Assembly (NCBI RefSeq): GCF_001685415.1
Contig: NZ_CP014989.1
Coordinates: 2,418,001-2,482,000, forward strand
Direction of reading: 5' to 3'
Length of the DNA stretch: 64,000 nt
Source of the DNA: Serinicoccus hydrothermalis
GTDB lineage: Bacteria > Actinomycetota > Actinomycetes > Actinomycetales > Dermatophilaceae
The notes under the pieces were generated by a model. That model made no database searches and was not told the DNA's origin. It worked only from the letters and a program-made list of their open reading frames with translations. The position numbers were made by a program, and so were the translations under genes. Shown in pieces: positions 55,196-63,053 of this stretch; within the stretch, counting starts at the first letter, position 1, and every line of letters starts with the position of its first letter.

Positions 55196-56268
55196 CGGCT
55201 GCTGGTCAGCGCCTCGTTGAGGAGCCCGAGGTAGTCCGACAGGCCCCACTCGATCGCTAGCGGGCTCGGGTTCGCCGCGGCGGCCAGGGGCGTGTTGTCC
55301 TCGAGGATCGCGACGGCGCCGCTCTCGATGGCGGGGATCTGCCCCATGAGCGGGTCGTTCTGGACGAGGTCGAGGATCTCGCCGTCCGGGTCGCCGTAGG
55401 TGATGAAGACGTCGACGTCCTCGAGCAGGTCGCTGTTCTCGGCGCTCACCGTCTCGTAGAACGCCTCGGACTCGGCCGAGCGCTCCTCGACGATCTGCGG
55501 GGTGCTCATGCCGATGTCGCTGAGGAAGCCGGCCCGCGGGTCGTGCGTGGTGTAGAAGCCGATCTGGCTGATGTCGTTGGGGTCGACGTAGCTGAACAGC
55601 GGGGCCGCGCCCTCGAGGTCGGGGTACTCGGCGAGGGTGTCCTGGATCTGCTGGTCCAGGTCGTCGATGAGCGCCTGGCCCTCCTCCGGCATGCCGATGG
55701 CCGTGGCGTTCATCTCGATCATGTCGTTCATCGAGGTGCCCCAGGCGATCTCGGGGTAGGCGACGACGGGGGCGATCTCGCTCAGCGTGTCGTAGTCCTC
55801 CTGGGTCAGGCCGGAGTAGGCGGCGAGGATGACGTCCGGCTCGGTGCCCGCGACGGCCTCGAAGTCGATGCCGTCGGCCTCGTCGAACAGCACCGGGGTC
55901 TCGGCGTCCAGCTCGGTGAGGGCGTCCTCGACCCAGGGCAGCACGCCGTCGCCGTCGTCATCGCCCCAGGCGGCCTCGCTCATGCCGACGGGCACGACGC
56001 CGAGGGCCAGCGGCACCTCGTGGTTGGCCCACGCGACCGTGGCGACCCGCTCCGGCTTCTCCTCGATCGTGGTCTCGCCGAAGGCGTGCTCGATGGTGAC
56101 CGGGAACGAGCCCGACCCCGCCTCGGCGGAGTCGCCGGAGTCGGCGCCCTCGGAGGCGCCGGCGGAGTCGCTGGAGTCCCCGGCGGTGGTGCCGCTGTCG
56201 CCGCAGGCGCTCAGGGCCAGGGCGGCGGTGAGGGCCGTGGCGGTCCCCAGGACGCGAAGCGTGTGCAT
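55192..56268 (-). CDS. Iron-siderophore-binding lipoprotein
   Basis: A 358-aa class III substrate-binding lipoprotein (FhuD/FepB fold). Signal peptide with lipobox LSAC (C22), an Asp/Ser/Gly-rich linker, then VTIEHAFGETTIEEKPERVA, the standard FeB opening, and DVILAAYSGLTQEDYDTLSE. It captures a ferric siderophore and hands it to the permeases. AAGGAG precedes the ATG. Iron control is likely through the IdeR-type box in the divergent promoter. Confidence 0.9.
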   Translation of the reverse strand: MHTLRVLGTATALTAALALSACGDSGTTAGDSSDSAGASEGADSGDSAEAGSGSFPVTIEHAFGETTIEEKPERVATVAWANHEVPLALGVVPVGMSEAAWGDDDGDGVLPWVEDALTELDAETPVLFDEADGIDFEAVAGTEPDVILAAYSGLTQEDYDTLSEIAPVVAYPEIAWGTSMNDMIEMNATAIGMPEEGQALIDDLDQQIQDTLAEYPDLEGAAPLFSYVDPNDISQIGFYTTHDPRAGFLSDIGMSTPQIVEERSAESEAFYETVSAENSDLLEDVDVFITYGDPDGEILDLVQNDPLMGQIPAIESGAVAILEDNTPLAAAANPSPLAIEWGLSDYLGLLNEALTSSR

Positions 56269-56285
56269 GTTGCTCCTTAGTGAAG

Positions 56286-56304
56286 TTAGGTAAGGCGAAC
56301 TTAA
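56286..56304. promoter_or_regulatory. DtxR/IdeR-type iron box
   Basis: TTAGGTAAGGCGAACTTAA matches the 19-base DtxR/IdeR consensus (TTAGGTTAGGCTAACCTAA) at 16 positions. It lies between the divergent binding-protein operon and the siderophore-interacting protein gene, so iron-bound repressor would silence both. Confidence 0.82.
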
Positions 56305-56390
56305 TGTATATCCTGGCGGTGGATGTGACCGAATGCCCCGCGCTCGACATCCTCCCGTGCAGCAGACCACCCCGAGGAGCACCGTTCGAC

Positions 56391-57221
56391 ATGGCCAAGA
56401 GCAACGTCCAGGCGACGAGGCGCAAGCCCACCGACGCCCGCGCCCTGCGGCTGCAGGTGCGTGGCGCCCAGCGCCCCACCCCGACCTTCGCCCGCATCAC
56501 ACTGGGCGGCCCCGACCTGGCCGAGTTCGGCCCGATGGGTGACGACCAGTGGTTCCGGCTCTTCCTGCCGACCGGCGGCCTCGAGTCGCTCCGGCACGTG
56601 CCGGACAAGCTGACGACCGCCTCGTATGCCCGCTACATGCTCGTCCCCGCGTCCCAGCGCCCGGTCATCCGCAACTACACGGTCCGGGCCTACCGCGCCG
56701 AGGGTGTGGACGGCCCCGAGATCGACGTCGACTTCGTCGTCCACGGCACCGAGGAGGCCGGTGACGCCGGTCCCGCCTCGCTCTGGGCGCAGTCGTGCTC
56801 GGTCGGGGACGAGGTCGCCATCATCGACGAGGGCGCGATCTTCAACGCCCCGGCCGCCAGCACCCTGCTCCTCGCCGCCGACGAGTCGGCCCTGCCGGCC
56901 GTCGCCGGGATCCTGCGGGACGCCCCGCGCGACGCCGTGGGCACCGCCGTGATCGAGGTGCCGGAGGACGCCGACCGGCAGGTCCTCGACGAGCCGGAGG
57001 GCGTCGAGGTGCGCTGGGTGGTGCGTGGGGCCGTGGCCCACCCCGGTGAGGCCGCGCTGGCGGAGATGTCGCGCGTCCCCGTGCCCGCCGGCGAGGTGTA
57101 TGCCTGGGTCGCCGGCGAGTCCGACCTCGCGACCGGCCTGCGCCGGCACTGGGTGAAGCAGGGCATACCCAAGACCCGGATCAGCTTCTGCGGCTACTGG
57201 AAGGCCGGCGACAGCCACTGA
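56391..57221 (+). CDS. Siderophore-interacting protein (FAD-dependent ferric-siderophore reductase)
   Basis: A 276-aa flavoprotein reductase that releases iron from imported siderophore. N-terminal FAD domain with RPVIRNYTVRAYR (FAD loop), GPASLWAQSCSVGDEVAI and a C-terminal NAD(P)H-like domain ending RISFCGYWKAG. I chose ATG 56391, with GAGGAG upstream, over the ATG at 56280, which would place 37 unlikely residues across the iron box. Divergent from the importer and shares its iron box. Overlaps the convergent SUKH-4-like gene by 28 bases. Confidence 0.9.
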   Translation: MAKSNVQATRRKPTDARALRLQVRGAQRPTPTFARITLGGPDLAEFGPMGDDQWFRLFLPTGGLESLRHVPDKLTTASYARYMLVPASQRPVIRNYTVRAYRAEGVDGPEIDVDFVVHGTEEAGDAGPASLWAQSCSVGDEVAIIDEGAIFNAPAASTLLLAADESALPAVAGILRDAPRDAVGTAVIEVPEDADRQVLDEPEGVEVRWVVRGAVAHPGEAALAEMSRVPVPAGEVYAWVAGESDLATGLRRHWVKQGIPKTRISFCGYWKAGDSH

Positions 57222-57874
57222 GCGGGGCGCTCACCCCGGCAGTGCCTCCCGCCCACCCAGGACGCGCCCGAGCAGCCTGCTCCCGGGGCCATCTCGAGGA
57301 GCATCTCCGCCGAGTCGGCCCAGAACTCGGCGTCCCCGTCGAGGGCCTCCGCCCGTGCCACGAACTCCTCCAGCACGGCCTCCACCCGCTGGTCCGCGTC
57401 CTCGTCGGGCGCCAGCACGGCCCCCAGACGAGCGAAGCACGCCTCCAGCCACGCCGCGTGGCAGCGGGCATACGCCCGCAGCGAGCTGTTGACCCGCTGC
57501 CGGACCGCGACGCCCCCCTGGAGGTCGAGCAGGACCACGTGGCCCGCCCGGAGGAGCTGCCGCTCCTGCGCGTCGGTGACCCCCGAGCCCTCGAGGACCT
57601 CGACGAGCACCCCGGTGTCGGCGACGCCGAAGACCGATCCTCGCCACCCCGGAGCGCCCAGGACGAGTGCGTCGTCGGGCAGCAGGACGAGCGCGGGGGA
57701 CAGGCCGGCCACGTAGGGGAGACCGGCGAGGGGCCACTCCCGGTGCAGCGCGGCCACGTCCTCGACCCTCGTCGTGCGCGGGAGCGTGGTGAGGGCATAC
57801 CCGGCCTCCTCGAAGCACCCCACGCAGAGGGTGCCGAAAGGGTGGTGCAGGCCCGCGGCGGGGTGGTCGTGCAT
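57194..57874 (-). CDS. SUKH-4-like protein of unknown role
   Basis: A 226-aa soluble protein with three cysteines (C17 and C20 in LCVGCFEEAG, others later). The middle, GVLVEVLEGSGVTDAQERQL and VAVRQRVNSSLRAYARCHAA, resembles SUKH-4/SMI1-type proteins with their characteristic VNSSL-A motif. SUKH proteins often give immunity to toxins, but no toxin gene is near. The assignment is tentative. It overlaps the siderophore protein gene tail to tail and stands six bases before ilvA. Confidence 0.5.
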   Translation of the reverse strand: MHDHPAAGLHHPFGTLCVGCFEEAGYALTTLPRTTRVEDVAALHREWPLAGLPYVAGLSPALVLLPDDALVLGAPGWRGSVFGVADTGVLVEVLEGSGVTDAQERQLLRAGHVVLLDLQGGVAVRQRVNSSLRAYARCHAAWLEACFARLGAVLAPDEDADQRVEAVLEEFVARAEALDGDAEFWADSAEMLLEMAPGAGCSGASWVGGRHCRGERPAQWLSPAFQ

Positions 57875-57880
57875 CTTCGC

Positions 57881-59158
57881 TCAGATGACGAAGCGGAAGA
57901 GCGGGCTGTCCGGGTGGATCGGCTCGATCTCCAGGGAGCTGGCGTCCATGCGCTCGAGCAGCGGCTGCAGGTCCTCGCGCGCCCCGAGCTCGATGCCGAC
58001 GAGGGCGGGGCCGGTCTCGCGGTTGTTGCGCTTGACGTACTCGAACAGCGCGATGTCGTCCTCCGGCCCGAGCACCTCGTTGAGGAACTGGCGCAGCATG
58101 CCCGGCTCCTGCGGGAAGTCGACGAGGAAGTAGTGCTTGAGCCCCTCGTGGATGAGGGAGCGCTCCATGACCTCGGGGTAGCGCAGCAGGTCGTTGTTGC
58201 CGCCCGAGACGACCACGACGACGTCGAGCCCGGTCAGGTCGCCGACCGCGTCCAGCGCGGCCGCAGCCAGGGCCCCGGCGGGCTCGGCGATGATGCCGTC
58301 GCTCTGGTAGAGCCGGATCATCTCGGTGCAGATGCGGCCCTCGGGCACCGCGACCAGCTCGGGGGTATGCCGTCGCACCACGTCGAAGGTGTGCGCGCCG
58401 ACCTTCTGCACCGCGGCACCGTCGACGAAGCGGTCGATCTCCTCCAGCGCCACCGGCTCCCCGGCGTGGGTGGCGGCCATCATGCTGGCCGCCCCGGCGG
58501 GCTCGGCGGCCACCACGCGCACGTGCGGCGCGTGCTCGCCGAACCAGGTGAGGCAGCCGGCGAGCAGCCCGCCGCCGCCGCAGGGCACGACGACGACGTC
58601 CGGCGGGCCCGGCAGGTCCTCGCTGATCTCCCGGGCGATGGTGCCCTGCCCGGCGATCGTGTGCGGGTGGTCGAAGGCCGGGACGAGGGTCGCCCCGGTG
58701 CGGCCGGCGTCGGCCAGGGCTGCCGCGGCCGCCTCGTCGTAGGTGCGGCCGACGACGACGACCTCCACCCAGTCGCCGCCGATGGTGGCGACCCGGTCCC
58801 GCTTCTGGCGCGGGGTGCTGGCCGGGAGGTAGATGCGCGCGTTGACGCCGAGGGTCGCGCAGGCATACGCGACGCCCTGGGCGTGGTTGCCCGCGCTGGC
58901 GCAGACCACCCCGGCCCAGATCTGCTCGCTGTCGAGCTGGGCGATGAGGTTGGCGGCGCCGCGGCCCTTGTAGGAGCGGACCGGCTGCTGGTCCTCCCGC
59001 TTGAGCCAGACGCGTGCACCGGTCTCCTCGGAGAGCCGGATGCTGCGCTCCAGCGGCGTCCGGTGGACGCGGCCGGCGATCCGCTGCGCCGCGGCCTCGA
59101 TGTCCGCCGCGGTGGGCAGCGTGGTCGAGTCGGTCGACGCGCGGGTGGGCGAGGGCAT
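57881..59158 (-). CDS. ilvA: Threonine ammonia-lyase
   Basis: PLP enzyme making 2-oxobutanoate from threonine for isoleucine synthesis (425 aa). The PLP lysine is K64 in PVRSYKGRGA; SAGNHAQGVAYA and the glycine-rich VPCGGGGLLAG bind the cofactor phosphate. The C-terminal EGLKHYFLVDFPQEPGMLRQ begins a single ACT-like regulatory domain, the short form of the enzyme. The ATG lies seven bases after TAGGAT on this strand, so it is probably leaderless. A GCATAC motif overlaps the start codon. Confidence 0.92.
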   Translation of the reverse strand: MPSPTRASTDSTTLPTAADIEAAAQRIAGRVHRTPLERSIRLSEETGARVWLKREDQQPVRSYKGRGAANLIAQLDSEQIWAGVVCASAGNHAQGVAYACATLGVNARIYLPASTPRQKRDRVATIGGDWVEVVVVGRTYDEAAAAALADAGRTGATLVPAFDHPHTIAGQGTIAREISEDLPGPPDVVVVPCGGGGLLAGCLTWFGEHAPHVRVVAAEPAGAASMMAATHAGEPVALEEIDRFVDGAAVQKVGAHTFDVVRRHTPELVAVPEGRICTEMIRLYQSDGIIAEPAGALAAAALDAVGDLTGLDVVVVVSGGNNDLLRYPEVMERSLIHEGLKHYFLVDFPQEPGMLRQFLNEVLGPEDDIALFEYVKRNNRETGPALVGIELGAREDLQPLLERMDASSLEIEPIHPDSPLFRFVI

Positions 59159-59201
59159 ACCCCTGATCCTACGGCGACGCGGGACGGGTCTTGACCCTGC
59201 G

Positions 59202-60221
59202 TCAGCCGAACATGATCGCGGCCTCGTCCCACTGGTCGCGGGGGACCGTCTTGATCTCGTTGGTCGCGTCGCGCAGGTTGACGTTGACGATGTCCATGCC
59301 TTGCAGGGCGACCATCGTGCCCCACTTCTTGGCGCTCACCGAGTCGATGGCGGCGGTGCCGAAGCGGGTGGCGAGGACGCGGTCGTAGGAGCTCGGCACC
59401 CCGCCGCGCTGCAGGTGGCCGAGGGTGGTGTTGCGCGTCTCGATGCCCGTGCGCTCCTCGACCATGCGGGTCACGGCCTCGCCGATCCCGCCGAGCAGCG
59501 GCCGCCCGAAGCCGTCGACCCGGTCGCTGGACACCTGCTCCGTCCCGGCGAAGGTGAAGCCCTCGGCCACGACGATCGTCGGTGCGCGGCCGCGGTCCAT
59601 GGCGTTCTGCACCCACTCGCACAGCTGCTCGGGGGCCACCGGCACCTCGGGGATGAGGATGGCGTGGGCGCCGCTGGCGATGCCCGCGTGCAGCGCGATC
59701 CACCCGACGTGCCGCCCCATGACCTCGACGATCATGCACCGGGAGTGCGCCTCGCCGGTGGTCCGGAGCCGGTCGATCGACTCGGTGGCGATGGAGACGG
59801 CCGTGTCGAAGCCGAAGGTGCGGTCGGTCGCGGACAGGTCGTTGTCGATCGTCTTCGGCACCCCGACGACGTTGATGCCCTCGTCGTGGAACATCCGGGC
59901 CACGGTCAGCGTCCCCTCGCCGCCGATGGCGACGAGCGCGTCGATCTCGTGCTTGTCCATGACCTCCTTGACCCGCTCCACCCCGCCGGTGCGGATGGGG
60001 CTGATCCGGGAGGTCCCGAGGATGGTGCCGCCGACCTTGGACAGCCCGCGCACCTTCTTGCGCGGCAGCGAGACGATGTCGTCCTCGACCAGCCCGCGGA
60101 AGCCGTCCTTGATCCCGACGAACTCGTGCTCGTAGATCCGGTCGCCCTTGAGCACGACACCGCGGATGACGGCGTTGAGTCCGGGGCAGTCTCCGCCTGA
60201 GGTCAGCAGGCCGATCTTCAT
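59202..60221 (-). CDS. pfkA: 6-phosphofructokinase
   Basis: Glycolytic kinase (339 aa). Motifs: KIGLLTSGGDCPGLNAVIRG at the N-terminus, IGGEGTLTVARM, VGVPKTIDNDL (catalytic Asp in TIDND) and MGRHVGWIALHAG. A Gly after Glu in GGEGT fits an ATP-using enzyme, while the Lys in PKTIDND is shared with pyrophosphate-using ones; streptomycete ATP enzymes show the same mix, so ATP is my guess. ATG 60221 follows AAGGAC; the adjacent ATG at 60224 is possible. Divergent from bioY. Confidence 0.9.
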   Translation of the reverse strand: MKIGLLTSGGDCPGLNAVIRGVVLKGDRIYEHEFVGIKDGFRGLVEDDIVSLPRKKVRGLSKVGGTILGTSRISPIRTGGVERVKEVMDKHEIDALVAIGGEGTLTVARMFHDEGINVVGVPKTIDNDLSATDRTFGFDTAVSIATESIDRLRTTGEAHSRCMIVEVMGRHVGWIALHAGIASGAHAILIPEVPVAPEQLCEWVQNAMDRGRAPTIVVAEGFTFAGTEQVSSDRVDGFGRPLLGGIGEAVTRMVEERTGIETRNTTLGHLQRGGVPSSYDRVLATRFGTAAIDSVSAKKWGTMVALQGMDIVNVNLRDATNEIKTVPRDQWDEAAIMFG

Positions 60222-60309
60222 CATGTGTCCTTCACGGAGGCGGGCGGTACGAGCGCGCGCCGGCCACCCCAGGGACGTGACCGGCGCCGATGCGCTCCCA
60301 GGGTATGAC

Positions 60310-60319
60310 GTGACGTCAC
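60310..60319. promoter_or_regulatory. Candidate operator palindrome between pfkA and bioY
   Basis: GTGACGTCAC is a perfect 10-base palindrome, preceded by an overlapping TGACGTGACG direct element, in the 186-base divergent region. It could serve pfkA or bioY control. It does not look like the BirA or BioQ sites I know. Confidence 0.35.
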
Positions 60320-60410
60320 CTGCGTTCCACTTCCGCCCGGCCCCGGCGCGGTCGCCGGCCGGCGCAGACCGACCGACCGGTCGGGCCGCCGCTGTGGCAT
60401 CGTGTGCGCC

Positions 60411-61022
60411 ATGTCGACCGCCGCCGCGTCCTCCGCGCAGACCTCCTCGCTCGTCCTCGCTGACCGGTTGGTGCCTCGCCGGGGCGTGCTCACCGACGTC
60501 GGGCTCATCGCCGGCGGCGTGGTCGTCGTCTCGCTGCTCGCCCTCGTCGAGTTCCGCATCGGCCCGGTGCCCATCACGGGCCAGACACTGGGCGTCATGC
60601 TCGTCGGCTCCGCCCTGGGGATGCGACGGGGCGCCGCCGCGCTCACCACCTACATGGTCGCCGGCCTGATGGGTGCGCCGATCTTCGCCGGCGGGGCCGG
60701 TGGCCCGGCCTACCTGCTCGCGCCGTCCTTCGGCTTCATCGTCGGCTTCGTCGCCGCCGCGGCGATCGCCGGCTGGGCCGCGGAGCGGGCGTGGGACCGG
60801 CACGTGCTCCTCGCCATGGTCGGCTTCCTGCTGGCCACGGCCGCGCCCTTCCTCGTGGGCGTGCCCTACATGGCCGGCGTCCTGCACCTGAGCGACCCGG
60901 CCGCCATCGCGGCGATCGGCGTCACGCCGTTCATCGTCCCGGGCGTCATCAAGGCCGGCGTCGCGGCCGCGATCTTCCCCGCGGTGTGGGCGCTCGTGCG
61001 CCGCCTCGACTCCGACCGCTGA
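60411..61022 (+). CDS. bioY: Biotin transporter BioY
   Basis: A 203-aa S-component with about six helices. VPITGQTLGVMLVGSALGMRRGAA is the biotin-binding signature, followed by LGAPIFAGGAGGPAYLLAPSFGF (family motif) and FIVPGVIKAGVAAAIFPA. No BioM/BioN genes adjoin, so it may act alone or with a shared energy-coupling module. The ATG is seven bases after CATCGT, so it is probably leaderless. Confidence 0.88.
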   Translation: MSTAAASSAQTSSLVLADRLVPRRGVLTDVGLIAGGVVVVSLLALVEFRIGPVPITGQTLGVMLVGSALGMRRGAAALTTYMVAGLMGAPIFAGGAGGPAYLLAPSFGFIVGFVAAAAIAGWAAERAWDRHVLLAMVGFLLATAAPFLVGVPYMAGVLHLSDPAAIAAIGVTPFIVPGVIKAGVAAAIFPAVWALVRRLDSDR

Positions 61023-61518
61023 GCCGGCCTGCGGCAGACCTGCACCGCACGTCCGCAGTGGCGGGCCGCGCGGCGCCCTCGCCCCGCGACTGCTCCGGAC
61101 CCCCGCGCTTCCTCGTCGAGCCCCACCGCTAAGAGGTGGGGGTGACGGAGGAACCGTGGGGCAGGGAGGGACGAGTAGGGCGATGGAAGAACCGTGGGGC
61201 AGGCAGCCACTGTGGGGTCTCCAGAGGCCCGGTATGCCGGGTCAGCTCGACCCCGACCGCCGAGCTGGCCACCGGCATACCCGCACCGCACGTCCGCGGT
61301 GGTGGGACGCGGCGCCTTCCCCCGCGACTGCTCCGGACCCCCGCGCTTCCTCGTCGAGCCCCACCGCTACCAGGTGGGGGTGACGGAGGAAGCGTGGGGC
61401 AGGGAGGGACAAGTAGGGCGACGGAGGAGGCGTGGGGCAGGGAGGGACGAGTAGGGCGACGGAGGAACCGTGGGGCAGGGAACCACCGGTGGGGCGTCCA
61501 GAGGCCCGGTATGCCGGG
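61023..61518. repeat. Repeat-filled gap: duplicated ~240-bp block with 38-bp tandem units
   Basis: Two copies of a block of about 240 bases, starting near 61042 and 61283 (GCACCGCACGTCCGC), share long identical runs such as GCGACTGCTCCGGACCCCCG. Inside are 38-base tandem units (CGGAGGAACCGTGGGGCAGG...): one plus a partial at 61146, two plus a partial at 61384 and 61422. Both blocks end with CCCGGTATGCCGGG near 61230 and 61510. I see no supportable gene; it is probably non-coding duplicated DNA. Confidence 0.7.
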
Positions 61519-61519
61519 T
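61506..61519. terminator. Small hairpin with GTATGC in the loop at the 3' end of the coiled-coil gene
   Basis: CCCGG and CCGGG arms enclose TATG; the same element occurs at about 61228. It abuts the stop codon of the minus-strand gene. Confidence 0.35.
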
Positions 61520-62454
61520 CAGCCGTCCTCGGCCTCCTCGAGCCGGGTCCGGGCCCCGTCGCGCCGGGCCCGCGCGTCGGTGAGCTCCGCGTCGGCCCGC
61601 TCCCGCGCCTCCTGAGCCGTCGTGGCGGACCGCTGGGCGGACTCGGCGTGCTTCTCGGCCTGCGCGAGCAGCCGGCGGGCCTGGTCCACCCCTGACTCGG
61701 CGACCCGCACCTTCTCCGCCGCCGCGTCCGCGGCCTCCGAGGCGGCCCGGCGGCGGTCCCGCGCGGCCGTCACCTCGCTCTCCGCGGCCTCCAGGGCGGC
61801 GCGCAGGCGCTCGATGTCTCCCGTCTCGTCCCCGTCGCCCGCCCGGTTCCCGTCGGCCGTCCCGGGCGGCTCGGTCTCCGGCCCAGCGCCGGCCTCGGCC
61901 CCACCGCCGCCCTCGATCCGGGTGAGGACCACGCCGGTGCTCGTGCGCGCGACCGCGTCGGCGATGTCGACCTCGCCGAAACCGCTGTAGGACAGGGCCC
62001 GGGTGAGGGTGCCGCCGAGGACGACCTCGGTGGCGGCCGGGTCGGCGAGCGCCGCGACCGCGGTGTCCCGTACCTCAGCCTCCACGGTGGCCGTCAGGGG
62101 TGCGTCGGAGTGCTCCCTGGCGGCCACGATCCACGACCGCAACAGGTCGTCCCGGTCCCCGCGCAGGCCGGACAGCCCGGCCGCGTCCATGGCCGACTGG
62201 GCATGGCGGAGCCGCGCACCCACGTCCCGCAGCCGCCCCACCACCGGGTCCTCCGCCCGGACGAGCGAGTTGACCGCCGCCGCCGAGACGCTGGGCTTGC
62301 GCAGCGCCCCGACCTCCTTCGCGATGTCCTTGCGACCCTCGGACCGCAGCCGGGCGACCCACTCCTTGCGGGTGGCGACGAAGTCGGCCGGGGCGACGGC
62401 ATACACGGCCGAGACGGCGGCGTGCAGCGCCTCCTCGTCAGACTCCTCCGCCAT
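61519..62454 (-). CDS. Coiled-coil protein of unknown function
   Basis: 311 aa. The N-terminal 170 residues are helical and begin EEALHAAVSAVYAVAPADFV, followed by FVATRKEWVARLRSEGRKDI and VGALRKPSVSAAAVNSLVRA, a pattern I have seen in conserved actinobacterial proteins of unknown role. A Gly/Glu-rich linker (about 185-210) leads to a long Ala/Glu/Arg coiled coil (215-308). Soluble, no signal peptide. The ATG is seven bases after TAGCCT, so probably leaderless. Confidence 0.65.
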   Translation of the reverse strand: MAEESDEEALHAAVSAVYAVAPADFVATRKEWVARLRSEGRKDIAKEVGALRKPSVSAAAVNSLVRAEDPVVGRLRDVGARLRHAQSAMDAAGLSGLRGDRDDLLRSWIVAAREHSDAPLTATVEAEVRDTAVAALADPAATEVVLGGTLTRALSYSGFGEVDIADAVARTSTGVVLTRIEGGGGAEAGAGPETEPPGTADGNRAGDGDETGDIERLRAALEAAESEVTAARDRRRAASEAADAAAEKVRVAESGVDQARRLLAQAEKHAESAQRSATTAQEARERADAELTDARARRDGARTRLEEAEDG

Positions 62455-62485
62455 GCCCCGCAGGCTATCCGTCCGACGTCACCGA

Positions 62486-62566
62486 GAGCCGGTTCGTCCA
62501 CTGAACGCCTCGATGTCATCTGAGAGCCTCCTCGAACAGGCTGTTGAGTGACGAACCGGCGCTCAG
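62486..62566. repeat. Interspersed palindromic repeat, copy D
   Basis: GAGCCGGTTCGTC (62486-62498) pairs with GACGAACCGGCGCTC (about 62550-62564), and inner GAGCCTCCTCGAACAGGCTG (62524-62543) is close to the palindromic core of copy B. It lies between two minus-strand genes, beginning 32 bases upstream of the coiled-coil gene's start. Confidence 0.75.
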
Positions 62567-62985
62567 ACGCACCCGCGCAGGTCCACCTCGCGCAGCGGGT
62601 TCCCGCCATCGACGAAAAACCGGCCGCCCGGCGCCAGGGCCGCCGCGACCCGGCGCCGCGCGACGGCACCCGGGTGGCGGCCGTCGAAGACGCCGACGCG
62701 ACAGGCGAGGGCGAGGTCGAAGGGCTCCTGCCCGTCCAGCTCGAAGTCCTCGACGTCCACGCAGCGCACCGAGAGGCGCCCCGCGGCGATCTCCGGGGCG
62801 CAGGCCCGCTCGACCAGGCGGACTCCCCGCTCCGACCGGTCGACGACATGCACGTGCCCGTCACCGATCCGTCGGACGATCTCGCGCGCCGCCGCCCCCG
62901 GGGCCCCGCCGACCTCGAGCACGCGCATACCCGGACGGAGCGGGAGCGCGTCGACGACCGCCGCGAGCCGCGCCGAGAGGGCCAT
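62563..62985 (-). CDS. Small SAM-dependent methyltransferase-like protein
   Basis: A 140-aa protein with a class I methyltransferase core: GMRVLEVGGAPGAAAREIVR (motif I, SAM binding), HVHVVDRSERGVRLVERA, and FDLALACRVGVFDGRHPGAV. It is shorter than most methyltransferases and lacks the C-terminal strands, so it may be inactive or specialised. The ATG is six bases after TACCCT (overlapping a GCATAC motif). The stop lies within repeat D's edge. Confidence 0.65.
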   Translation of the reverse strand: MALSARLAAVVDALPLRPGMRVLEVGGAPGAAAREIVRRIGDGHVHVVDRSERGVRLVERACAPEIAAGRLSVRCVDVEDFELDGQEPFDLALACRVGVFDGRHPGAVARRRVAAALAPGGRFFVDGGNPLREVDLRGCV

Positions 62986-63053
62986 GCGGCCAGGGTATGC
63001 CCGACGCGCCGCGCGGACGGGGCCGCGGGACGGTGGCTGGCAGACTGGCGCGG

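Noticed and set aside
56280-56390. Longer N-terminus of the siderophore-interacting protein
   Set aside because: It would translate across the iron box; the ATG at 56391 with GAGGAG fits the family's start.
59202-60887. Extended pfkA reading frame through bioY
   Set aside because: The extension is antisense to bioY and beyond the conserved PFK start MKIGLLTSGG.
61146-61460. CRISPR-like array suggested by regular 38-bp units
   Set aside because: The units are contiguous with no unique spacers and no cas genes; it is a tandem repeat.
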